Assembly: GCA_045540355.1 (NCBI GenBank)
Contig: JAZQHB010000094.1
Span: 1 to 20,434, forward strand
Source: RGIG2945 sp045540355
Lineage (GTDB): Bacteria; Bacillota; Clostridia; Oscillospirales; Acutalibacteraceae
Reading direction: 5' to 3'
Length of the DNA stretch: 20,434 nucleotides
Position 1 is the first letter of the stretch. Each line of letters starts with the position of its first letter. Positions 7,907-15,302 of the stretch are shown here, in pieces. The notes beneath the pieces are model-generated. The model had not been told where the DNA came from and made no database searches. It saw nothing but the letters and a program-made list of their open reading frames with translations. The position numbers were made by a program, and so were the translations under genes.

Positions 7907-7941
7907 TAAAAAGTAAAAGCCCGACTATTATGTCGAGCTTT
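7907..7941 (-). terminator. Intrinsic terminator after the toxin-antitoxin pair
   Basis: The minus-strand RNA can form AAAGCUCGAC/GUCGGGCUUU (ten pairs including one G-U wobble, six-base loop), followed by TACTTTTT. The wobble is only possible on the minus-strand RNA, which agrees with transcription from the toxin gene. It lies within 20 bases of the adhesin start, so it would also act on any transcript entering that gene. Confidence 0.75.
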
Positions 7942-7955
7942 AAAAATTAAATTTG

Positions 7956-8279
7956 TTATTCTGTTTCAATTAACTGTTTTGATATATCACGTCCGCCGTA
8001 GATAATTCTGAGTATTTGCACTGTTTTATCTTCATCACAAGGAAGATAAATAACCAAATACTTTTTAACAGACATAATTCTTATCCCTTGCGCCCGTAAA
8101 GTTTCCTGAACTGCAAGGTGATGTCTGTGGGGCATTTGATTAAGTCCTCTTACTTCTTTAATAATATGAGAAACAAGAGATTTTGCTATTCCCGGCTCTA
8201 AAAGCACATTAGAAATATATTCATATATTCCGTCAAGGTCTGATAAAGCATTTCGGGTATATACTATTTTCCAAATCAT
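7956..8279 (-). CDS. RelE/ParE-family toxin
   Basis: The 107-residue product begins WKIVYTRNALSDLDGIYEYI, the usual first strand and two helices of the RelE/ParE fold. It ends with the family's strand pattern KYLVIYLPCDEDKTVQILRIIYGGRD. Members are either ribosome-dependent mRNA cleaving enzymes (RelE) or gyrase poisons (ParE); the sequence alone does not decide, but an AYGGRD-like ending is frequent in both. The start codon overlaps the antitoxin stop by four bases (ATGA), the normal arrangement for a coupled toxin. An intrinsic terminator follows. The pair probably stabilises the element. Confidence 0.9.
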   Translation of the reverse strand: MIWKIVYTRNALSDLDGIYEYISNVLLEPGIAKSLVSHIIKEVRGLNQMPHRHHLAVQETLRAQGIRIMSVKKYLVIYLPCDEDKTVQILRIIYGGRDISKQLIETE

Positions 8280-8581
8280 ATACCGTATCTTTGGCGCATA
8301 TGTCTGTCCACTTCATCTGCTGAAACAACATTTCCGTTTTTGACATCCGCCAATCCTTTCTCGACTTCTTTGACAAACTGTTCATCTGTTAGACTTCCGT
8401 ATGCAAGAGGAACATTCTGCGGCAACTTAATTTCAAAAGGAATTCCTCTTTGCATTACTATTTGTCTTAAAAACATTCCCACAGCATTTGACATCGGAAT
8501 GCCGAGCTGAGCGAGAATTTCTTCGGCTTCCTGTTTAATATCAGGTTCAACACGAGCGAAAACATTAGATGTTCTTGCCAT
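8276..8581 (-). CDS. RelB/DinJ-family antitoxin
   Basis: I take the start at ATG 8579-8581 because AAAGGA lies nine bases upstream and the family motif begins right there (MARTSNVFARVEPDIKQEAE). A longer frame with 17 extra residues reaches back to 8632, but it overlaps the promoter and should be untranslated. The 101-residue product has the ribbon-helix-helix domain in its first half (VEPDIKQEAEEILAQLGI, SNAVGMFLRQIV), which binds the operator. The C-terminal half (SLTDEQFVKEVEKGLADV) would wrap the toxin. It is normally degraded by host proteases, releasing the toxin if the element is lost, and it represses its own promoter just upstream. Confidence 0.9.
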   Translation of the reverse strand: MARTSNVFARVEPDIKQEAEEILAQLGIPMSNAVGMFLRQIVMQRGIPFEIKLPQNVPLAYGSLTDEQFVKEVEKGLADVKNGNVVSADEVDRHMRQRYGI

Positions 8582-8603
8582 ATAAACACATCCTTTCGCT
8601 ATT

Positions 8604-8632
8604 AGTATATCACAAATGATTGCGATATGCAA
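8604..8632 (-). promoter_or_regulatory. Sigma-A promoter and operator of the toxin-antitoxin operon
   Basis: On the minus strand TTGCAT and TATACT are separated by exactly 17 bases, with the -10 box 22 bases before the antitoxin ATG. TTGCATATCGCAA over the -35 end is an inverted repeat (TTGC/GCAA), and related TTGCAA half-sites continue upstream, as expected for an autorepressor operator. This is the clearest promoter in the window. Confidence 0.8.
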
Positions 8633-8656
8633 GCGAATTGCAAAATATTATAAAAT

Positions 8657-9403
8657 TTAATGTGTATGGCAAGTTCTTGCCTTAACTGTCTTACCGCAAT
8701 CGGGGCATTTAGTATCAACGGTAAATCTTACGCAAGTACCCTTTGAGCCGTCACCGATTTTCTTGGTACAATCGTCACAATATTTATTCGGGTCTTTCTG
8801 TTCTGAATACTTGGGACACTTTGAAATATCATAACAAGCGTTACCCCATTCATCAATAGCATAGAAGCTCTTACAGGAATGTGAGCCGCAAATGGAACAT
8901 CCCTTCTTTTCAAGGCTTACAATAAATGAATGTGTTTCTTTACTTTCACAGTGATGACCTGCCTTTCCGCAGGAATATTCCTTTACGCTGTCATTATCTG
9001 AAGCGGGTGAGCCTTCCTCCGTTGTCGGAGCTTTTTGTGTTGTTACAGGCTTGGGATTTTCCTCTTTTACAGTTGTCTGCGGCTTTGTTGTTGTGGGAGC
9101 CTTGGTTGTTGTATCGGGCTCTGTTACCGCTTCGTCAATAGAGAGAATGTTTTTATCATCGTTTTCGATTTCCGGCACATTCTCCTCGGTTTTAGCTTCG
9201 TCTGTAATATCCTCAAGAATGAGGTTTGCATCCGTTGTTTCCTCGCTCACCGTTGTTTCGGGGAATGTTGTTTCATCAGCCTTTCTGTCGCTGACACCCT
9301 TGACAACAATCCCTACGATTATGAGACAAACAATGATTATTGCCGTTACAAGACCTGCAACAATCTTTTTGTAATTATCTCCCTTAACTGCTAAAATTGT
9401 CAT
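8657..9403 (-). CDS. Membrane-anchored protein with Thr-rich stalk and external Cys-rich (zinc?) domain
   Basis: The start ATG follows AGGAGG at normal distance. Of 248 residues, about 14-35 form one membrane helix with a short positive N-terminus inside. Residues about 42-135 are a flexible acidic, Thr/Pro-rich stalk (TTTKAPTTTKPQTTV). Residues about 140-248 contain 13 cysteines and several histidines in pairs (GCSICGSHSC, YCDDC, CPDCGKTVKARTCHTH). The predicted topology puts the Cys-rich head outside the cell, on a stalk through the wall. The C-terminal CPDC...C is zinc-ribbon-like; disulfides are another possibility, though unusual in Clostridia. It is the last gene of the pilus operon, 19 bases after the TadE-like pseudopilin, so it may be a pilus-associated or tip/adhesion component. 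I know of no named family. Confidence 0.75.
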   Translation of the reverse strand: MTILAVKGDNYKKIVAGLVTAIIIVCLIIVGIVVKGVSDRKADETTFPETTVSEETTDANLILEDITDEAKTEENVPEIENDDKNILSIDEAVTEPDTTTKAPTTTKPQTTVKEENPKPVTTQKAPTTEEGSPASDNDSVKEYSCGKAGHHCESKETHSFIVSLEKKGCSICGSHSCKSFYAIDEWGNACYDISKCPKYSEQKDPNKYCDDCTKKIGDGSKGTCVRFTVDTKCPDCGKTVKARTCHTH

Positions 9404-9422
9404 TTTGAATTACCTCCTGAAT

Positions 9423-9911
9423 TTAAAATTTTTCACTTAATACTGATACAATTTCTATGGGTACATTTGCAGTATCAATTTTCTGACCTGCGAAATATAT
9501 CGGTACTGAAATTGTGTAGTGAATTACAATCTCAAGCTCATTTTCCTGTCTGAAACTCATCTCAGGATATGTCATTGAGTATTTGAGATTTCCTTCACTG
9601 TCATAACTATACAGCCGTGAAGCTGTTTCGTCTAATGTGCAAAAGTCACACAGAGCGTCTGTGAACTCCTGCGGATTGACACTTTCGGTGTAGTCGTTAC
9701 CTTGCTTGATGCTGTCATATATCCTTGTGGTATTCTGTGTTACAAAGCTGTCAAGGACAACCTTACTGTTTTCTCTTGAAGTATCAATAAGGGATACTGC
9801 AGAAGCATAGACAAATATACCCGAAAATATCATTACGATTACAAGAATAAGGACACATACAGGGATGTATCCTTCAGCTTTGATAGATTTGATAGATTTG
9901 ATAAATTTGAT
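9423..9911 (-). CDS. TadE-like pseudopilin without a canonical start codon
   Basis: The frame continues upstream of the first ATG (9833) to a stop just before AAAGGAG. This added part is essential: it supplies SIKAEGYIPVCVLILVIV, the KAEGY motif plus hydrophobic helix shared with the other pseudopilin (11016-11426) and the pilins. No ATG, GTG or TTG exists in frame there. The codon at the expected distance from the ribosome binding site is ATC (9909-9911), giving about 162 residues. Starting at 9833 would remove half of the membrane helix. The rest (about residues 45-162) is an extracytoplasmic domain with one CDFC pair. TadE-type proteins are minor pilins assembled with the Flp pilus. The gene is either initiated at AUC, damaged by the neighbouring nuclease insertion, or affected by a sequence error. 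Confidence 0.65.
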   Translation of the reverse strand: MKFIKSIKSIKAEGYIPVCVLILVIVMIFSGIFVYASAVSLIDTSRENSKVVLDSFVTQNTTRIYDSIKQGNDYTESVNPQEFTDALCDFCTLDETASRLYSYDSEGNLKYSMTYPEMSFRQENELEIVIHYTISVPIYFAGQKIDTANVPIEIVSVLSEKF

Positions 9912-9914
9912 AAC
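9879..9914. repeat. Four 9-bp tandem repeats at the 5' end of the TadE-like gene
   Basis: Units tttgataga, tttgataga, tttgataaa and tttgataac follow one another. Read on the minus strand they give the triplets VIK, FIK, SIK, SIK, the basic leader before the KAEGY motif. Because the unit is three codons long, slippage would change leader length without shifting the frame. Confidence 0.8.
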
Positions 9915-9946
9915 ATCATCTCCTTTATGCTAGCTGTTGCTTTTTC

Positions 9947-9976
9947 TTGAATTTTATGATTTAATTGTGTTATATA
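9947..9976 (+). promoter_or_regulatory. Probable promoter of the nuclease gene
   Basis: TTGAAT and TATATA are separated by 18 bases and lie 24 bases before the preferred ATG, within the gap between the diverging nuclease gene and TadE-like gene. The boxes are imperfect but AT-rich and well placed; no other promoter is visible for this isolated plus-strand gene. Confidence 0.45.
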
Positions 9977-9999
9977 AATCTTTGCGAGGATATGATTTT

Positions 10000-10983
10000 A
10001 TGGCTAGTAAAAACTTAAAAGGATATGCTTTTGAATACTTCGTTCGACACTTTTTAATATCTTGCGGATTTAAACCAGTAAAAGAAGAGGGAGATATAAT
10101 TTTCAACAATGGCACTGGCACTATGATTCAAGGTCTCGGACAATGTCACAATGCTGATGTTTTGATGGAACCTCCCATTCAAACTCCTTTCTATGCACCA
10201 AGCAGAATTCTTGTTGAATGTAAATGCCATGGCAAGAAAATTGGTTTACCAACTGTTAGAGGACTTTTGGGGTTAAGGAGTGATATAAACAATTTCGATA
10301 TCGTTACGCCCAAAATTTTAAAAAGCAGAAGAAATCTTCGTAGAAACGAACTTAACCTTTTTAAATATACCAGATGTCAATATCAAGTAGCGTTAGCAAC
10401 TAATTCCGAAGTTACATACACTGCTCAAGAATTTTCAAACATACATAGAATTCCTCTTATTCTTTTTACCAGTTCTCTGTTTGACGAAATAAATACTCAT
10501 TTATCTGAAATAGATGATATGATTTTATCGCATTTTGAAACAGAAGTGATAATTGAATATTTTCGTCAACCCAAAGACAGAGAAATACCTCAGAAAATTT
10601 CCGGATTTGTTGAGTGTGTAGAAGATTTATCTAAAAGAATAAATATAGGAATATTAGATAATGGTATGCTTTTATTTCTTTTGGAAGGTTATGAAAGAGA
10701 TGAGCAATTCCCTCAATTTGCTGACGGCTTTACTTTACATTGGGCTAATGAAAATGATTTATGGGTATTATCTTCCCAAAATACTACTTACTATTTTGAA
10801 TTACCCAAAGAGCTGATAAAAATATGGATAAGTAGTGATAATCAAAAATCAGGAGCTCTATCATTGAAAGATAAATATTTTAGAAATATAGTCATATTCC
10901 CAAACAAAAGCAAATCAAACAAAATAGATATTATTCAAATATCTCAAGATTTTTTAGATAATGCAATTGATCATAACAACTAA
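10000..10983 (+). CDS. Mrr-like PD-(D/E)XK nuclease, lone plus-strand cargo gene
   Basis: I prefer ATG 10000 (327 residues) over the longer frame from 9937, because GAGGA lies about ten bases before it and the longer version would start inside the promoter. Residues about 1-100 carry the restriction-endonuclease fold: an N-terminal helix (GYAFEYFVRHFLISCGF), GLGQCHNADVLM with Asp53, then RILVECKCHGKKIGLPTVRG with Glu73 and Lys75 as the E-x-K pair. This matches Mrr-type DNA-cleaving domains. Residues about 130-327 are an unrecognised domain that could sense or recognise a target. No methylase partner adjoins it, so it may be a modification-dependent or stand-alone defence enzyme. The gene is visibly AT-richer than its neighbours, on the opposite strand, and has its own promoter and terminator, all signs of recent insertion into the pilus operon. 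Confidence 0.75.
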   Translation: MASKNLKGYAFEYFVRHFLISCGFKPVKEEGDIIFNNGTGTMIQGLGQCHNADVLMEPPIQTPFYAPSRILVECKCHGKKIGLPTVRGLLGLRSDINNFDIVTPKILKSRRNLRRNELNLFKYTRCQYQVALATNSEVTYTAQEFSNIHRIPLILFTSSLFDEINTHLSEIDDMILSHFETEVIIEYFRQPKDREIPQKISGFVECVEDLSKRINIGILDNGMLLFLLEGYERDEQFPQFADGFTLHWANENDLWVLSSQNTTYYFELPKELIKIWISSDNQKSGALSLKDKYFRNIVIFPNKSKSNKIDIIQISQDFLDNAIDHNN

Positions 10984-10987
10984 CATT

Positions 10988-11017
10988 AAAGGGTGGTATA
11001 TCCACCCTTTTTCTTTT
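10988..11017 (+). terminator. Intrinsic terminator of the nuclease gene
   Basis: AAAGGGTGG (10988-10996), a five-base loop and CCACCCTTT (11002-11010) form a perfect nine-pair stem running into TTTCTTTT. It begins four bases after the nuclease stop. Its T-tract overlaps the stop codon of the opposing pseudopilin gene by two bases. Confidence 0.9.
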
Positions 11018-11426
11018 ACTTCCAATACTTTTCAGAAATACCCGACCTTGTTGTACTTACAGTTACAGGTATCTTAAAAGCACCGACCCCTCTGACATAG
11101 GTATGCACGGACACGGTGACCGTCATTTTGTCACCAAGCTGTACTCTCTCATAAGTCGAGTTGTAGTATTCATCAGCGGATGCAACTACATCAAAGTCAA
11201 AAAAAGAGCTTCTGAGTTCTTCGCATCTTTCGTCAAACTCCTCACCGAAGGAGCCTTCCAAGGTGGCTGTTTCAATAAGAAAGCCGCTAACCGTATCCAA
11301 ATCCTGTCGCAGCATAAAAAAGGTGTAAATATTCAATGTTACAACAAGCACCATCATAAGTGCAATTATGCCAACGGCAATATCAATGTAGCCTTCAGCT
11401 TTACGGTTTGAAAGAATCTTTTTCAT
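11016..11426 (-). CDS. TadE/DUF4320-like pseudopilin
   Basis: A longer frame reaches 11495, but ATG 11426 is chosen because AAGGAGG lies eight bases upstream and the sequence then begins MKKILSNRKAEGYIDIAVGI, the standard short basic leader, AEGY motif and membrane helix. The 136-residue product has one N-terminal helix (about residues 13-38) and an extracytoplasmic domain ending in a beta pattern (KMTVTVSVHTYVRG, FKIPVTVSTTRSG). This resembles the DUF4320 family that accompanies Tad systems in Clostridia. It is probably processed by the A24 peptidase encoded upstream and joins the pilus as a minor pilin. It sits 13 bases after TadC. The operon's next member, the other TadE-like gene, is separated from it by the nuclease insertion. 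Confidence 0.8.
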   Translation of the reverse strand: MKKILSNRKAEGYIDIAVGIIALMMVLVVTLNIYTFFMLRQDLDTVSGFLIETATLEGSFGEEFDERCEELRSSFFDFDVVASADEYYNSTYERVQLGDKMTVTVSVHTYVRGVGAFKIPVTVSTTRSGISEKYWK

Positions 11427-11439
11427 ATTCATTACCTCC

Positions 11440-12309
11440 TTAACCGAAAAGAACACCGACAGAGCCCATAATCTGTGCAATGATAACCACAACATAAATG
11501 AGCATAAAACAGAAAAGAAGGCTCATAGAAAGTTTCTTAACTTTCTTCGGTATCTTCTGTGCTTCAAGTCTTAACCTCTGTCTGTGGATGTCTGAAAACT
11601 TCATAGCAAGGTTTGACCAATAAATAGGAGCACTGTCACCTCGTATCATACCAATAAAACCACGGCAAACATCACTCATCATACCTGAGCCTACTCTTGC
11701 TTCAAGTCTTGTGATAGCCGCTTCCTGATTACCCGAATTCATATCAGCTATTGTAATATCAAGCTCGTGCTTGAGTTCGGGTCCGGCATTACGGGAATAT
11801 TCCGTAAGAATGGACAAAAGGCTTCTTTCGTGCTTCAATGTCTTTTCAACATTGGCTACAAGTCTCGGAAGCTCATATTCAATCTTCGCCCTTTTTTCCT
11901 TTATCTTTCCTCCTACACTTTTCATATTTATTCTGTAAAGAACGAAAGCAAGGAATATGACAACAGGACAAAGTATGGGGAAGATGAAATACAAGGGCAC
12001 TGCAAACACACCGATAATGAATGCTTTTACAATAGCGTTTGCCTTAAACATTTCGGGTGTAATATTCATCTGAGCAGTACGAAGGTCTGTTTCAAGCTCT
12101 ATCCTTTTAAACTCATTCATAGGAATACGCTTTGCTATTGCTCCTGCAAAGCCGCCGAGCCATACATCAATACTGCTTGTCTTTTCCTGATGCTGTTTGG
12201 CAAGGTTTGTTATAGCCTTTGATGTTCTCATATACGGTACTTTAAAAGCATCGGCGAGGATAAAATAAAAGGCGATACCGAAAAGTACACCAACAATAAT
12301 CTTAATCAT
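11440..12309 (-). CDS. tadC: TadC-like pilus assembly inner-membrane platform protein
   Basis: The 289-residue product has a membrane helix at about 2-21, a helix pair at about 90-127 and a C-terminal helix at about 262-287. Between them lies the cytoplasmic type II secretion F (T2SSF) domain: YELPRLVANVEKTLKHERSLLSIL and RGFIGMIRGD are its recognisable segments. T2SSF proteins sit beneath the pilus and couple the TadA ATPase to pilin extraction from the membrane. AAGGAGG precedes the ATG by nine bases. It follows the second T2SSF protein (TadB) by 14 bases; two such proteins are the hallmark of Tad systems as opposed to classical type IV pili. Confidence 0.85.
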   Translation of the reverse strand: MIKIIVGVLFGIAFYFILADAFKVPYMRTSKAITNLAKQHQEKTSSIDVWLGGFAGAIAKRIPMNEFKRIELETDLRTAQMNITPEMFKANAIVKAFIIGVFAVPLYFIFPILCPVVIFLAFVLYRINMKSVGGKIKEKRAKIEYELPRLVANVEKTLKHERSLLSILTEYSRNAGPELKHELDITIADMNSGNQEAAITRLEARVGSGMMSDVCRGFIGMIRGDSAPIYWSNLAMKFSDIHRQRLRLEAQKIPKKVKKLSMSLLFCFMLIYVVVIIAQIMGSVGVLFG

Positions 12310-12323
12310 TTCTTTTATCCTCC

Positions 12324-13247
12324 TTATGCCTTGTATTCAACGGGTTTTGTGAATTTGAGAAGGAACATATATGTCACGATAATAACCGCACCGCATATTC
12401 CTAATACAATCTTACCCGGTGTTTCGTATATAAGTGTGTGAAACCAGTCCTTGTTAAGCACATACAAAAGAGGAATATTACCCACAACAAGACCTACCAT
12501 TGTGTAATACTCTGTTCTTACCGCAGCCATCATAGTTGAAAGCTCACTGTTTACCACTCTTACATCTGTAAGTTTTGCAACAATAGGATGAAGAGTATCT
12601 ACAAGTGCTCTGTCGTCCTGACAGCGGATAAGAGCGTCGCACCACTCACGGAAAATATCGTCATCAACCTTTTCTTTAAGATTACGAAGTGCCTGCTTCA
12701 CACTCGATGAAACTGCAACAGCATCTCCGATGAAAGCATTGAAGCAAGCTCTTAAGGGCGGTTTGATGTAATCAAGGTTTTCTCTTACTGCAAGAATAAT
12801 ATCCTCATTTCTGATATATGAAGTAGTAATTGTTGAAAGTGTTGTTTCCAAATCAGTTTTAATGTGTTTTTCATACTGTGAAAGACTATTTCTGACATAG
12901 ATGAAAGGTATAAGGGCAAAGGCTACCGATAAGGCAGGAAGAAGGAATATGTTGTCAATGAGAACTGCAACTACCGCACCTGCCGCAAAAAGAACGAGTG
13001 AAGCACAGCAGACAAGAGCAAATTTATTCTCCTGTCCCATAGCTGCCAACGCCGTCTGTGTATATGCAAGTTTAGAGCCGAGGCTCTTTTTCTTTTTACC
13101 TGCTCTCATATTTCTTGCTTTTTCTCTTAATGTTACTTTAGGCGTTGTAAGCCTCATAATATCTTCTGTAATCTGCTGTGGTGACAGATTAAGAAAACAG
13201 ACTATTGCCACAATAAGCAATAAGGAAGAAATCATAGGCATAATCAC
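12324..13247 (-). CDS. tadB: TadB-like pilus assembly inner-membrane platform protein
   Basis: The start is GTG 13245-13247, which overlaps the stop of tadA (GTGA) and lies ten bases after GGGAG; the ATG six bases further in is too far from that site. The 307-residue product has helices at about 5-21, a pair at about 77-115 and a pair at about 250-300. The T2SSF domain lies between (DLETTLSTITTSYIRNEDI, FREWCDALIRCQDDRALVDTL). It is expected to form the membrane platform with TadC and to be driven by TadA. The overlaps argue for a single translated unit. Confidence 0.85.
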   Translation of the reverse strand: MIMPMISSLLLIVAIVCFLNLSPQQITEDIMRLTTPKVTLREKARNMRAGKKKKSLGSKLAYTQTALAAMGQENKFALVCCASLVLFAAGAVVAVLIDNIFLLPALSVAFALIPFIYVRNSLSQYEKHIKTDLETTLSTITTSYIRNEDIILAVRENLDYIKPPLRACFNAFIGDAVAVSSSVKQALRNLKEKVDDDIFREWCDALIRCQDDRALVDTLHPIVAKLTDVRVVNSELSTMMAAVRTEYYTMVGLVVGNIPLLYVLNKDWFHTLIYETPGKIVLGICGAVIIVTYMFLLKFTKPVEYKA

Positions 13248-14560
13248 GAGTAATCAGCTCCCTTCTCCAGAAATTTTGAAAGAACATCCTGCGGAACACC
13301 GAACTGCATCAGCTTCTTTTTAAGGCTGTCGGACATTATCTCCGGCTGTTCAAAGTGTCCCTCTGTAATGTTTTTGCCCTTTTCGATAACATTCTTTGTA
13401 ATGTTGAAACGGAAAAGTGTGTGGTATGCTCTTTCACCGTTGGGAAGTATTTCACACTCAGTAATATCCATTATCTTTCTTTCGTTGTTCTCAAGCTTAT
13501 GGGTATATACGACAATGGGAAAGGCCTGACCTGCCTGCATAAGCGAGGTCTTGAAGTCAATGGGAAATCTCTTCTGACAAAGAAGGGCAATTCTCATATG
13601 TGCCGCATCTGCCGCTGAAGCGTGTACTGTTGAAACAACAGTGTGCCCCGTAAGACTTGCTTCTACTGCCGAATAACACTCAACATCTCGCATCTCACCG
13701 ACACAGACAATATCGGGATTAAAACGAAGGGAAGCTACAACAAGATCTTCCTGAGTAATGTCATAGGCTTCATTATCCGAAGGTCTTGAAAGAGTGTGAA
13801 CTACATTGTTCACTACCTTGCCTTTCTTATCCTTTCTCACAAGAGCCAACTCACGGGAGCCGCTTTCAATAGTGAAAACTCTCTTTCCGTCGGGAATGGT
13901 AGTAAGAAGTGCATTAAGAAGTGTTGTTTTACCCGAAGACGTGGCACCAGCCACAACAACAGAAACACCGTATCTCATACAAGTGCAGAGAAAATCAATC
14001 ATCTTTTCTGTTGCATTGCCTGACTTTATAATCTGTGTTCTGTTTACTCTTGACGGGTGTAGAAGTCTGATAGAAACGCTCACACCGATTTCATCATCAA
14101 CAACGGGAGCTTTAAGTGCCGTAATTCTTGTATTGTTCGGCAAATGCCCCTGTGACATGGGTGAAGCATTGTCGATAATCATACCCGAATGATGAAGAAG
14201 TCTTTTAACAATATCCGTTGCGTGTGTGGGAGAATAAAAATGCTCCTTTACCTTTTCAATCTTACCGTTTGTGTAGGTTATGGCAACATCGTTCCAAGCA
14301 TTGATATTTATTTCTTCAACATTATCTCTGCCAAGAAAGGGTGTAAGTATGGAATACTCCGCCATTTCGGAATAAATCTTGTCACAGAGCTTTTCATCTG
14401 TCATACCTTCAACGGAATACGCCGTGTCACGCAGATACTTTTCGATGTAGGATTTAAGCTGTGAGAGCTTTGTAGTATCGGTAAGTGTTGCAGCATATTT
14501 TGATGAGATATGCTCCTGAACCATAGATAAAAGAGTAACAAAATCAATTTGACAATTCAT
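13244..14560 (-). CDS. tadA: TadA/CpaF-type pilus assembly ATPase
   Basis: This 438-residue secretion ATPase has an N-terminal domain (about 1-190, including EEININAWNDVAITY, the usual landmark). The catalytic domain holds Walker A GATSSGKTT (205-213), an acidic box around IESGSRELAL, Walker B-like DIVCVGEMRD (283-292) and the His box GHTVVSTVHAS (305-315). All key residues are present. The enzyme hydrolyses ATP in the cytoplasm and powers pilus extension, and in Tad systems probably also retraction. It is the best-conserved pilus component here and makes the system call secure. ATG 14560 follows GGAG at eight bases, just after the CpaE-like gene. Confidence 0.95.
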   Translation of the reverse strand: MNCQIDFVTLLSMVQEHISSKYAATLTDTTKLSQLKSYIEKYLRDTAYSVEGMTDEKLCDKIYSEMAEYSILTPFLGRDNVEEININAWNDVAITYTNGKIEKVKEHFYSPTHATDIVKRLLHHSGMIIDNASPMSQGHLPNNTRITALKAPVVDDEIGVSVSIRLLHPSRVNRTQIIKSGNATEKMIDFLCTCMRYGVSVVVAGATSSGKTTLLNALLTTIPDGKRVFTIESGSRELALVRKDKKGKVVNNVVHTLSRPSDNEAYDITQEDLVVASLRFNPDIVCVGEMRDVECYSAVEASLTGHTVVSTVHASAADAAHMRIALLCQKRFPIDFKTSLMQAGQAFPIVVYTHKLENNERKIMDITECEILPNGERAYHTLFRFNITKNVIEKGKNITEGHFEQPEIMSDSLKKKLMQFGVPQDVLSKFLEKGADYS

Positions 14561-14573
14561 TTACATCACTCCT

Positions 14574-15302
14574 TTAAATAACTCTGTTCACAAGAGCCGA
14601 AAGCCTTTTCTTATACTCTTTTGCATTGAGCCTTTCATAAAGACTTCCGTCAAGAAGCTGCTGTTTTACCTGTCGGCAATAAGGAAGAACACAAGCGACA
14701 TTTTTAAGATGCGTACAGACATCCTCCAAAGGTATATAAAGCTCATTCTCCGTTATATTTATGACCTTTAAGCTCTGCTCCGTTCCCGATGTGATAATCT
14801 TATCTCCGTAGGAATTGAGCCAAGTCATACTTTTAAGGTCGGGTGTAATAACCTGAATAATATGGTCTGCTCTTGCGAGTGCCTGTTTTGAGATAAGGTC
14901 TGTATCCTCGTTGGTACAGTCAACAAACACATAACCGTCAGTTGCCGCAAGAACATCAAGAAGATTTTTCACCTTCTCTTTTGTCGGTGTCGGGAAACTA
15001 TATTTACTGTCACCGGACATAAAACCGAGACAACCGAAGTTTTTCATATTCTTAACCGTTACAAGGTTTTCAAGGAGCAAGTCACTTGAAATATCTGTTG
15101 AATCAAGAACGCTGCTTAAAGAGAAAAGCGAATCAGGTTTGTAATTCGGAAAAAGCATACCGATTGTAGGAACAGTAGTATCGGGTGAAATAAAGGTAAC
15201 GGAGCAATCAGAGGTTGAGATGTAAACCTCCTGTGCAAGTTTAAATGCAACAGTTGTTTTACCGCTTCCCGGTGCTCCGCATACAGCAATTATTTTAGCC
15301 AT
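14574..15302 (-). CDS. CpaE/TadZ-like P-loop ATPase
   Basis: A longer frame extends to 15398, but ATG 15302 is preferred: it overlaps the CpaB stop by eight bases, AAGGTG lies nine bases upstream, and the P-loop strand then starts at residue 3, as in the family. The 242-residue product has Walker A GAPGSGKTT (9-17). It differs from the KGGxGKT form of MinD/ParA and lacks the upstream receiver domain of long CpaE proteins. YVFVDCTNEDTD (about 137-148) is the Walker B region. In other Tad systems this protein localises the machinery in the cell. The deviating P-loop makes it a divergent member; position in the operon supports the call. Confidence 0.75.
   Translation of the reverse strand: MAKIIAVCGAPGSGKTTVAFKLAQEVYISTSDCSVTFISPDTTVPTIGMLFPNYKPDSLFSLSSVLDSTDISSDLLLENLVTVKNMKNFGCLGFMSGDSKYSFPTPTKEKVKNLLDVLAATDGYVFVDCTNEDTDLISKQALARADHIIQVITPDLKSMTWLNSYGDKIITSGTEQSLKVINITENELYIPLEDVCTHLKNVACVLPYCRQVKQQLLDGSLYERLNAKEYKKRLSALVNRVI

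Noticed and set aside
8582..8632. 17-residue N-terminal extension of the antitoxin
   Set aside because: It overlaps the promoter boxes and lacks a ribosome binding site; the family start is at 8581.
9035..9394. Plus-strand frames opposite the Cys-rich membrane protein
   Set aside because: Arise from the repetitive Thr/Pro codons of the real minus-strand gene; no start signals.
12901..13323. 140-residue plus-strand frame opposite tadB/tadA
   Set aside because: Shadow of well-conserved tad genes, no ribosome binding site.
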